A stretch of 5,166 bases of DNA, taken from Oscillospiraceae bacterium (GTDB lineage: Bacteria; Bacillota; Clostridia; Oscillospirales; Ruminococcaceae). The DNA lies in NCBI GenBank assembly GCA_017416665.1, contig JAFQBO010000041.1:1-5166 (forward strand), read 5' to 3'. A model generated the notes under the pieces. That model made no database searches and was not told where the DNA came from. It worked only from the letters and a program-made list of their open reading frames with translations. Positions 1 to 5,147 of the stretch are shown here, one piece after another (the stretch's first letter is position 1; the number at the start of each line of letters is the position of its first letter). A program made the position numbers and the translations under genes.

Positions 1-52
1 AAAGCGTGGCTTAGTCAGTATTTCAGATTACTATTCATTAGTACATATTTAA
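1..52 (+). CDS. ltrA: Group II intron-encoded reverse transcriptase/maturase, C-terminal 16 codons only
   Basis: The frame starting at base 2 reads KRGLVSISDYYSLVHI and stops at TAA (50-52). This resembles the extreme C-terminus of intron-encoded reverse transcriptases, where a Gly-aromatic/Ile-x-Asp-x-Tyr segment ends the protein shortly before domain V. The protein copies intron RNA into DNA during retrohoming and acts as a maturase that helps the intron fold and splice. Nothing of the catalytic YADD region or the maturase domain is in view. The call rests mainly on position, immediately upstream of an unmistakable domain V, and only secondarily on the 16 residues. Another frame of this stretch also ends in a stop (61-63) but looks less like the family. 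Confidence 0.6.
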   Translation, partial: KRGLVSISDYYSLVHI

Positions 53-63
53 TTTTGAATTGA

Positions 64-124
64 ACCGCCGTATGCCGAACGGCACGTACGGTGGTGTGAG
101 AGGGCGGTTTATTCCGCCCTACTC
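64..124 (+). ncRNA. Group II intron catalytic domains V and VI
   Basis: Domain V: the basal strand 64-72 pairs with 87-95, including one G-T wobble (67/92). There is a two-base bulge at 85-86 (CG), a distal stem 73-76/81-84, and a four-base loop 77-80 (GAAC). The catalytic triad is C66-G67-C68, the CGC version rather than the more common AGC. Domain VI: 98-100 pairs with 122-124 and 101-107 pairs with 114-120, around a TTTATT loop. A121 is left unpaired and is the expected branch-point nucleophile. In this RNA class domain V binds the catalytic metals and domain VI supplies the lariat adenosine. Every pair listed was checked by eye; the distal stem of domain V is a little short. Confidence 0.88.
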
Positions 125-128
125 AATT

Positions 129-369
129 GTATATACCGACCGCAAAACCGCGTATTTTCGGGAAATTCTGCAAATCCCAAACGATAGGTCGGATTTTTGC
201 GGTTATTTCAGAGCAGACAAACGAGAAAATATCAATTCTTAAACGATAGCCCCTTGCTATCGTTTTTTTATTGGATTTTCAGAGAAAAAAGGGTGCATTT
301 ATTCATACTGTGTTCGTTTTGATTGAAAATGGCTATTTTGTTAGGCTTGCAGTAACACGTCTTTCAATA
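129..369. other. Intergenic stretch between the intron and IS66; no recognisable gene
   Basis: This is the 3' exon side of the intron up to the IS66 left end. I see no convincing gene. A reading frame running out of the intron stops at 240-242, but its upstream part is domain V/VI RNA and its residues match nothing I know. The stretch holds a 9-bp inverted repeat (139-147 with 195-203), a small nested GGGA/TCCC pair (160-163, 175-178) and a 9-base direct repeat AAACGATAG (179-187 and 241-249). It also holds the terminator at 241-269. From 270 to 369 it is A/T-rich with no clear promoter, ORF or repeat. Confidence 0.6.
241..269 (+). terminator. Rho-independent terminator
   Basis: A perfect 10-bp stem (241-250 with 256-265) closes over a 5-base loop CCCTT and is followed by a run of seven T (263-269). 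It ends whatever transcript contains the sequence interrupted by the group II intron, and probably readthrough from the intron. The left arm repeats a motif found 62 bases upstream, so the right arm could also pair with 179-187. Confidence 0.88.
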
Positions 370-391
370 GTACCCGCCAAATAATCCGGCG
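370..391 (+). repeat. IS66 left terminal inverted repeat
   Basis: It reads inward GTACCCGCC-A-AATAATCC-GGCG. It matches the reverse complement of 2913-2934 at 19 of 22 positions, with differences at positions 10, 19 and 21. It is the transposase binding and cleavage end beyond the 3' end of tnpC. The exact outer nucleotide is inferred from where the match stops. Confidence 0.88.
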
Positions 392-430
392 TTCAGGCAA
401 CTCCAACAACTCCATAGAGCAGATTAGACA

Positions 431-463
431 AAAACGCCATGACCTGAATCAGTCATGGCGTTT
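431..463 (-). terminator. Rho-independent terminator after tnpC
   Basis: A perfect 12-bp stem (432-443 with 452-463) has an 8-base loop. On the minus strand the GC-rich core is followed by five T. It begins 7 bases past the tnpC stop and lies inside the left inverted repeat, so it is carried by the insertion sequence. Only three T follow on the plus strand, so it should act mainly on tnpC transcription. Confidence 0.85.
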
Positions 464-470
464 GATATAT

Positions 471-2012
471 TCAATTATGGCAATAATCAGGCAAGACGTT
501 TGACCAGGGCAACAGTTCATCAAGCTGTTCTGTTGTCGGTTCTGTTCCAAGCTTCGGGAGCTCTGTCAGTAAGTGAGTAAGATATCCGAAAACATTAAGA
601 TTATTTGCCTTGGCGGATTCGATGATAGAATAGCACCTTGCACTGGCATCCGCACCCTTGTCAGTGTCTGAAAACAACCAGTTCTTCCTACCTACAACAA
701 ATGGCTTAATGGCACGCTCGGCAAGATTATTGGTAAGTTCAATTCTACTGTCAAGAAGCACATTGTTAAGCTGCTCTTTTTGATTTACAGAATACAGCAT
801 AGCCTTGTAAATACCCGAGCCTTTCGGTGCGTCTATGGTTTCAAGCAATTTCCAGTATTTGTCAAGCAACGGTTTAAGAGCTTTTGTTCTCTTATCGTTT
901 TCGGGCATACCTTCAAGGCCCTTGTCTGCGGCGAAAATTCGCTCAATCAACTCAAGTGCCTGTGCTGCTTTTGAATTTTTATCATCAATACCTTTAGGCA
1001 GACAATCCGTCCATTTTCGTCTTGCGTGTGCCCAACAGCCGATATGTATGGCTTTTACTGCCGCATTGTAAGACGCACATCCGTCGGTCTGGAGATATTT
1101 TGAGTAATCACCCAGTATCTTCTCCACAACCTTTCCCGAGCGTGTTGCATGGTGGTAATACAAAGCCATTTTATGCTCTGAATATTTGCCTGAGCAGAAT
1201 ACCCACATTCTCGATTGTCCGTCTACCTGCTGTCCGCTGCGTTTCAGCACCCTCAGAGGTGTTTCATCTGCATGGATAATATCTTCCGAAAGCAGAATCT
1301 CATGCATTCTTTTCCACAGTTTTTCAAACCACATTGAGCTACGGATAATCCAGTTGGCAAGGGTTGTTCTCGAAAGCTCTACTCCCTCCGCTTTCCAATA
1401 CTGCTCCTGTCTGTTGAGAGGCATACCAAGCTGATACTTTTGCTGCATCACATATGCAACCGTTGCAGGTGTTGCCATACTTTTCTTCATAACAGGCACA
1501 GGTGTTTCAGCTTTAAGAATTGGTGTATATTCATCATCTGCACAGTTCGCACATTTGTATACTTTTCTGTAAATATCCACCACAAATACCTGTGCAGGGA
1601 TAATATTCAGCTCACTGCGAACAAATTCCTTGCCGATGCAGACAAGTTCCTCGCCGCATTCAGGACAATGTTTATCTTCAAGGTCGCAAATTATTTCTTT
1701 GTGTTCAAGATTTTCTGTGATTTCAGCCTTAGTGCGTTTTGCTTTTCTTGTGTGGGCTGCAACAAGAGTTTCCTTTGTGGGTTCGGTGGCACTTGCAGAA
1801 TATTCCTGTTCCGCTTCGTTGAAAAAGGAAAGTTGCTCTGAATCATATATATAACGAATCTGCTCGCTGGATTTGCCATACATTTTCTTCTGATTTCTGA
1901 TAATCTGCTCGGTTAAGTTAGCATTCTGCTGTTTAAGTCTTTCGTTCTCATCTTTGAGTGCTTTTATGTATGCTGCCACCTCGGGCGAAAGATTTTTTGT
2001 ATTAATGGACAC
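471..2012 (-). CDS. tnpC: IS66 family DDE transposase TnpC
   Basis: This is the catalytic transposase of the element; it cuts and joins the IS ends with a DDE RNase H-like core. With the GTG start chosen here it has 513 residues, a normal family length. An N-terminal coiled coil (about 12-40, IS66 leucine-zipper region) is followed by a zinc finger with CPEC (C116, C119) and CANC (C154, C157). The catalytic domain shows HADETP (D249), LQTDGC (D310) and NNLAER (E432). The C-terminal tail ends in LPWSNVLPDYC, as in the IS66 C-terminal domain. The frame stays open to a TTG at 2031-2033, but GTG at 2010-2012 is preferred because AGAGGTG (2021-2027) sits 8 nt upstream of it and a strong promoter lies just before. 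It has its own promoter and terminator. No motif is missing, so it should be functional. Confidence 0.95.
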   Translation of the reverse strand: MSINTKNLSPEVAAYIKALKDENERLKQQNANLTEQIIRNQKKMYGKSSEQIRYIYDSEQLSFFNEAEQEYSASATEPTKETLVAAHTRKAKRTKAEITENLEHKEIICDLEDKHCPECGEELVCIGKEFVRSELNIIPAQVFVVDIYRKVYKCANCADDEYTPILKAETPVPVMKKSMATPATVAYVMQQKYQLGMPLNRQEQYWKAEGVELSRTTLANWIIRSSMWFEKLWKRMHEILLSEDIIHADETPLRVLKRSGQQVDGQSRMWVFCSGKYSEHKMALYYHHATRSGKVVEKILGDYSKYLQTDGCASYNAAVKAIHIGCWAHARRKWTDCLPKGIDDKNSKAAQALELIERIFAADKGLEGMPENDKRTKALKPLLDKYWKLLETIDAPKGSGIYKAMLYSVNQKEQLNNVLLDSRIELTNNLAERAIKPFVVGRKNWLFSDTDKGADASARCYSIIESAKANNLNVFGYLTHLLTELPKLGTEPTTEQLDELLPWSNVLPDYCHN

Positions 2013-2020
2013 GATAAAAG

Positions 2021-2030
2021 CACCTCTTTT
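2021..2030 (-). promoter_or_regulatory. tnpC ribosome binding site
   Basis: On the minus strand this reads AAAAGAGGTG, a good match to the anti-SD sequence, 8 nt before GTG at 2012. It lies inside the open frame that begins at TTG 2033, so it decides in favour of the downstream GTG start. Confidence 0.7.
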
Positions 2031-2050
2031 CAAGCATTTTTGATACTTTA

Positions 2051-2079
2051 ATTATACCACAAAATCGGCTTAAAATCAA
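2051..2079 (-). promoter_or_regulatory. Sigma-A-type promoter for tnpC
   Basis: On the minus strand, TTGATT (2074-2079) is separated by exactly 17 bp from a perfect TATAAT (2051-2056), which is preceded by TGG (extended -10 TGn). Transcription would start near 2044, giving a leader of about 30 nt that contains the tnpC ribosome binding site. It lies directly downstream of the tnpB terminator. Confidence 0.82.
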
Positions 2080-2096
2080 GGGTTTTCGGTATTTTT

Positions 2097-2131
2097 GCAA
2101 AAGAAAAACAGGAGATTTTTCACCCCTGTTT
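2097..2131 (-). terminator. Rho-independent terminator between tnpB and tnpC
   Basis: On the minus strand a 9-bp stem including one G-T pair (2123-2131 with 2106-2114) closes an 8-base loop. A T-rich tract interrupted by one C follows. The left arm overlaps the tnpB stop codon. It should separate the tnpA-tnpB transcript from tnpC, or attenuate readthrough into it. Confidence 0.75.
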
Positions 2132-2487
2132 CAAATAATATCTGTATATTTTTTCGACTTTTGAATTGCCTTGGGCTGCTCTGTTGATAGTCCCTGCATT
2201 AACCACACATATTGCTCCTGTGTCAGCAGTCTGGCTTCCGATTCGGACCTCGGCCATTGAAATCCTCCGTTGTCCAGTCGTTTATACATCAACAGAAAAC
2301 CATCCTCCTCCCATAGCAAAGCTTTAAGTCTGTCTCGTCGTCTTCCGCAGAACAAAAACAGACTGCCCGAACATGGTTCCAATCTATAATTCTGCTGTAC
2401 GATTGCGGCAAGTCCGTCAATTCCACGTCGCATATCCGTATATCCGCACACCAAGTATACCTGCGGAAATCTCATCTCTTTCAGCAT
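2131..2487 (-). CDS. tnpB: IS66 Orf2-like accessory protein TnpB
   Basis: A 118-residue accessory protein of IS66 elements, required with TnpA for efficient transposition in studied members; its biochemical role is not settled. The family signature is strong throughout: VYLVCGYTDMRRGIDGLAAIV (about 10-30), SLFLFCGRRRDRLKALLWEEDGF (about 42-64), YKRLDNGGFQWPR (68-80) and GLSTEQPKAI near the end. The start is ATG 2485-2487, sharing one base with the tnpA stop (TAATG). GAGGA (2496-2500) lies 8 nt upstream inside tnpA, so translation is probably coupled. The frame is open 54 codons further upstream, but that part is an out-of-frame reading of tnpA. This protein is unrelated to the RNA-guided nuclease TnpB of IS200/IS605 elements. 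Confidence 0.94.
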   Translation of the reverse strand: MLKEMRFPQVYLVCGYTDMRRGIDGLAAIVQQNYRLEPCSGSLFLFCGRRRDRLKALLWEEDGFLLMYKRLDNGGFQWPRSESEARLLTQEQYVWLMQGLSTEQPKAIQKSKKYTDII

Positions 2488-2819
2488 TACCGTATTCCTC
2501 GCAAAATTGCCGTTATGGTTTCTGCTGACGCATTTTCGGGAAGTTCTACTGTAATTCCATTTCCAATGATTTTTATGCAGGATATATTGTCCGTTTGTAA
2601 AGCACAAGGTGATGGTGAAAGCGGTACAATCTCGTGCTTTTCCGAACATTCCAGCTCTGATTCACGGATTTTCTGCAATCGGTAATAAAAGGTTTTTGGC
2701 GATAATTCTTGCTCTTCGCACCACGCCGATACTGTTTTGCCGCTTGCTTGGTATGCTCGGTACATTTCTGACCATTCCTGCAGTCGCATTGCTCGTTTGC
2801 TTTTTGCTATTTTATCCAT
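2487..2819 (-). CDS. tnpA: IS66 accessory protein TnpA with helix-turn-helix
   Basis: A 110-residue protein, first gene of the IS66 set. Residues about 27-50 (GKTVSAWCEEQELSPKTFYYRLQ) form the helix-turn-helix typical of this family and of the IS3 OrfA group. The C-terminal IKIIGNGITVELPENASAETITAILRGI fits the conserved IS66 TnpA tail. It presumably binds element DNA. The start is taken as ATG 2817-2819, preceded by GGAG 10 nt upstream. A GTG at 2862-2864, with AAGGA 5 nt upstream, would add 15 residues and cannot be excluded. No strong promoter was recognised between it and the right inverted repeat; only weak -10-like boxes occur there. The stop overlaps the tnpB start. Confidence 0.9.
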   Translation of the reverse strand: MDKIAKSKRAMRLQEWSEMYRAYQASGKTVSAWCEEQELSPKTFYYRLQKIRESELECSEKHEIVPLSPSPCALQTDNISCIKIIGNGITVELPENASAETITAILRGIR

Positions 2820-2912
2820 GTTTCTTTTACTCCAATCTGCTCTTTTGAGTGTCTTGCACTCCACTGAATTCCTTGAAAGTTATTTTAACACATATTCTAT
2901 GTTTGCGGTAGT

Positions 2913-2934
2913 CACTGGATTATTGGGCGGGTAC
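2913..2934 (-). repeat. IS66 right terminal inverted repeat
   Basis: Read from the outer end on the minus strand it is GTACCCGCC-C-AATAATCC-AGTG, matching the left end at 19 of 22 positions. It lies upstream of tnpA and directly abuts istA sequence beginning at about 2935. A second GTAC immediately outside (2935-2938) makes the exact outer base slightly uncertain. Confidence 0.88.
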
Positions 2935-2936
2935 GT

Positions 2937-4043
2937 ACAATCCCGTATTTTAACTCAGTTACAGGCGAAGAATACAAAGCATATCTTTTTGTTGCAGCAT
3001 TACCTTGCAGCAATTATCTTTACGTAGAGGCATGTACTGATATGAAACAGGAAAACTGGCTTATGTGCCATGTTCATGCTTATGAGTATTTCGGAGGTGT
3101 TACAAGAATTCTTGTGCCTGACAATCTTAAAACAGGAGTAACGGCAAATACACGTTATGAAACGCAGTTAAATCAGAGCTATCAGGAACTTGCCGAATAT
3201 TATGGTACTGCTATTGTTCCTGCCCGTGTACGTAAACCACAGGATAAAGGTCTTGTAGAACGTTCTGTTGGATTTTCAACCACATGGATTACGGCAGCAC
3301 TTCGTGAACATAAGTTTTTCTCGTTTTCAGAGGTTAAAGAAGCAGTTGCGGAACGTCTTGAATTTATCAATACAAAGCCTTTTCAGAAACGTCCTGGAAA
3401 CCGCAGAAATGCGTATCTTGCCGAAGAAAAGGAGTTTATGCTGCCGCTTCCTAAACAGCCATACGAGCCGTCTGTATGGAAACAGCAGACTGTTGGCAAT
3501 GATTATCTCATCAGTGACGGTTTAAATAATTATTCTGTTCCGTTTGACCTTATCGGAGAACAGGTACAGATAAGACTGACAAGAGATATTGTTGAAATAT
3601 ACTTCAAGGGAAGCCGTATGACATCTCATAAAAGACTTACAAAATCCAGTGTGCAGCCAATTGTAAAACCTGAACACATGCCGGACAGACATCGTGAATA
3701 TCTGAATTGCAATGCAGATGAATTTAAAGAATGGGCAAAAAATGTAGGAAAGTCAGTTGAGGAAGTTGTAAAATATTTCCTGACTTCCGGTAATGCCGTT
3801 GAACAAGGTTACAAGTCATGTGTAAGTCTATCAAGACTGGGTAAACGTTATGGCAAAAAGAAGCTTGAAGCTGCTTGCAAGCGAATGCTGGCATTTTCTT
3901 CTTCTCCCTCTATTCGTACAATTACAACACTCTTAAAGAATAACAGAGATACAGATACTACAACAAAAACTGATAATAATGATTACGGCATTACACGTGG
4001 TGCTGCTTACTGGAAGAAAGGCGGTGGCGGTAATGCTGAATAA
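2937..4043 (+). pseudogene. istA: IS21 transposase IstA, 5'-truncated
   Basis: IstA is the DDE integrase-type transposase of IS21 elements. Family-like sequence begins right at the IS66 junction (TIPYFNSVTGEEYKAYLFVAALP) and continues in frame for 368 residues to TAA at 4041-4043. It passes through LYVEACTDMKQENW and HVHAYEYFGG. The second catalytic Asp (VPDNLKTGV, fragment residue 62) and the Glu (RKPQDKGLVERSVG, residue 108) are present. The first catalytic Asp, normally in a DWAG-like motif just before this point, and the N-terminal helix-turn-helix are missing. Relative to usual lengths of about 500, roughly 130-150 residues are gone. The first ATG (3042) is internal and lacks a well-spaced SD. 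The remaining frame is undamaged, which suggests a recent truncation. Confidence 0.9.
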
Positions 4044-4800
4044 TACAATTGAACTCCTTCGTGCGATGAAGATAAATGCTTTTGCATCTGAACTTGAACG
4101 TCAGATTGAAGATTCAGAAAGTTATAATCAGCTTGGATTCGAGGACAGACTTGCACTTCTTGTTGATAGTGAATGGAATCTCAGACAGGACAATAAGCTT
4201 ATCAGATTTATCAGAAATGCCAGATTCTCTGATGCTTCTGCTACAATAGAAGGTATTGAATACATTGAAGACAGACATCTTGACAAGGGCAAAATGCTTA
4301 GATTTGCAACCTGCAACTATATTGAAAATGGCAGACATATCATCCTTAAAGGTGCATCGGAAAATGGTAAGACATATATTGCTTGTGCATTAGGAAACGC
4401 TGCCTGTCGCAAATTCAAAACCGTACGTTACATCAGAATGCCGGAACTTCTTGACGAACTGAATATTGCAAGAATAAACGGAGAATTCAGCAAAGTAATC
4501 AATGCATACAAGAAAGTCGATTTACTGATACTTGATGAATGGCTGATACGAAAACTTAATGCAAATGAAAGCTACGATTTACTGGAGATAATCGAATCAA
4601 GAATTGAAAAATCCATGATATTTTGCACACAGTAGCACGCTGAAGGCTGGTATAATCGTATAAATCCTGATCCAGATAATGACAGCCCTATTTCTGACGC
4701 TATCATCGACAGAATTATCAATAATGCCTATGACATTATGATTGACGGTGCTGTCTCCATGAGAAAACGTCATGGATTACCGGAAGGAGCTGAGCCGTGA
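4033..4800 (+). pseudogene. istB: IS21 helper ATPase IstB, interrupted by an in-frame TAG
   Basis: IstB is the AAA+ ATPase that assists IstA in target choice and strand transfer. The ATG at 4033 overlaps the end of istA by 11 nt, the usual IS21 arrangement. The N-terminal part (IELLRAMKINAFASELERQ, FEDRLALLVDSEWNLRQ) is typical. Walker A is GASENGKT (residues 107-114), followed by the conserved YIACALGNAACR. Walker B is LLILDE (D168, E169). Codon 201 is TAG (4633-4635). Beyond it the same frame continues with [20 protein letters not shown] and [14 protein letters not shown] to TGA at 4798-4800, matching the expected C-terminus. Read through, it would be 255 residues, normal for IstB. Without readthrough a 200-residue product ends after FCTQ and lacks the C-terminal helices. 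A point mutation is the simplest reading; recoding is possible. Confidence 0.9.
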
Positions 4801-4994
4801 TGAATGATTACTGTGCTTTCAGTCACAATCACAAGTGCCTAAAGTGGGATGATTACGAGCTCACCCGTCACGAATTGGAAGAGGCTGATAATTTGTGTCA
4901 TGGCAATTGGATAGAAATTCAAAGACTGTATGACTACATAGATAAGCTCAAAGCTATTCTTGATAAGAATGACATCGATTATCCAGAAATCTGA
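4800..4994 (+). CDS. Small Cys/His-containing protein coupled to istB, function unknown
   Basis: A 64-residue ORF that I do not recognise as a named family. Its ATG (4800-4802) shares one base with the istB stop (TGATG). A strong SD (AAGGAG, about 4784-4789) lies 10 nt before it, or 7 nt before an alternative GTG at 4797 that adds one residue. The N-terminal part, residues 4-19, has C5, H9, H11 and C13, followed by C33 and H34, a spacing that could bind a metal. Residues about 38-56 (IEIQRLYDYIDKLKAIL) are likely helical and coiled-coil-like. Charge is mixed and there is no membrane segment. Position and coupling suggest a third, accessory gene of this IS21 element, perhaps a partner or regulator of the transposition proteins; that role is inference. 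The codon pattern resembles that of istB. Confidence 0.72.
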   Translation: MNDYCAFSHNHKCLKWDDYELTRHELEEADNLCHGNWIEIQRLYDYIDKLKAILDKNDIDYPEI

Positions 4995-5041
4995 TTAAGC
5001 TCAACTATTACTCCATACAGTAAGAGTATACTACCCTCTAT

Positions 5042-5084
5042 TTCAATTTATACATTTTGATGCATCAAGGCATTCAAAATTGAA
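5042..5084. repeat. 43-bp imperfect palindrome with a perfect 12-bp core
   Basis: Outer 8-bp arms TTCAATTT (5042-5049) and AAATTGAA (5077-5084) are centred almost exactly on a perfect palindrome TTGATGCATCAA (5057-5068). Between them the two halves match only partly, with a one-base length difference. No T-run follows on either strand, so it is not a standard terminator. It lies 47 bp after the small ORF. It could be a protein-binding site, a recombination site, or part of the terminal region of the IS21 element. Confidence 0.5.
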
Positions 5085-5129
5085 GGCGAGTAAAGTATCA
5101 AGAGAAGAAGCAAAGGTGATATAAGCGTT

Positions 5130-5147
5130 ATCAAGAAAAGTCTTGAT
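5130..5147. repeat. Short inverted repeat
   Basis: ATCAAGA (5130-5136) and TCTTGAT (5141-5147) form a 7-bp perfect stem with an AAAG loop. The left arm is part of TATCAAGA, which also occurs at 5096-5103, 33 bp upstream. There is no poly-T tail. The meaning is unknown; it may be a chance structure in A/T-rich DNA. Confidence 0.35.

Larger units (their letters stand above)
1..128 (+). mobile_element. 3' end of a group II intron (ORF tail, domain V, domain VI)
   Basis: The window opens inside a group II retro-intron. Visible in order are the C-terminal codons of the intron-encoded protein (stop at 50-52), an 11-nt linker, a domain V hairpin (about 64-95) and a domain VI hairpin (98-124) with a bulged A at 121. 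The 3' splice site is inferred at about 127-128, because group II introns end in an A-pyrimidine dinucleotide some 7-8 nt after the branch point. The closeness of the ORF stop to domain V and the CGC form of the triad resemble bacterial class C (IIC) introns; that subclass call is an inference. Domains I to IV and the 5' splice site lie outside the window. Confidence 0.88.
370..2934 (-). mobile_element. Complete IS66-family insertion sequence (about 2565 bp)
   Basis: The element is delimited by inverted repeats at 370-391 and 2913-2934 and contains the three-gene set diagnostic of IS66: tnpA, tnpB and tnpC, all on the minus strand. Its length is normal for three-gene IS66 members. All three frames are open and full length, so it looks intact and possibly active. 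The 8-bp flanks expected to be duplicated do not match (TTTCAATA on the left, GTACAATC on the right). Only the right flank is istA. This implies that the surroundings were rearranged after, or by, insertion. Confidence 0.9.
2935..4994 (+). mobile_element. IS21-family element remnant, 5' truncated by IS66
   Basis: It contains the istA C-terminal part, istB overlapping it, and a coupled small ORF. The left end, the istA promoter and the first third or so of istA are absent. The right terminal repeat cannot be located with confidence, because there is no left end to compare with; the element may run past 4994. With istA decapitated and istB carrying a stop codon, it cannot transpose on its own. 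Confidence 0.85.

Noticed and set aside
60..242. 60-residue plus-strand ORF from ATG-like start at 60
   Set aside because: Its first 22 codons or so are the domain V/VI RNA of the group II intron and would not be translated as an exon; the rest matches nothing I recognise.
780..1434. Several 64-85 residue plus-strand ORFs
   Set aside because: All are antisense to the conserved catalytic domain of tnpC, overlap each other and have no independent support.
1440..1841. 133-residue Cys/Phe-rich plus-strand ORF
   Set aside because: It lies wholly antisense to the zinc-finger and linker part of tnpC. The Cys- and Phe-rich composition is what the complement of that coding sequence gives.
2002..2037. 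Possible 11-codon leader peptide (ATG at 2035-2037) ahead of tnpC
   Set aside because: No ribosome binding site precedes it, it starts within a few bases of the predicted transcription start, and the good SD nearby fits the tnpC GTG instead.
2488..2649. 54-residue N-terminal extension of tnpB
   Set aside because: This is an out-of-frame reading of the tnpA 3' half. The family match starts at the ATG at 2487, which has its own SD.
370..2934. CRISPR array, tRNA or rRNA genes
   Set aside because: No regularly spaced direct repeats, cloverleaf or rRNA-like conserved segment was seen here or elsewhere in the window.
2609..3027. Two hydrophobic plus-strand ORFs that could suggest a membrane protein
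   Set aside because: They are antisense to tnpA, and the longer one continues across the IS66 end into istA out of frame. The hydrophobicity comes from the complement of a Lys/Glu-rich coding strand.
3268..3525. 85-residue plus-strand ORF inside istA
   Set aside because: It is an out-of-frame shadow of the continuous istA frame.
4114..4338. Two minus-strand ORFs of 62 and 74 residues
   Set aside because: They are antisense to conserved istB sequence, with no SD or family resemblance.
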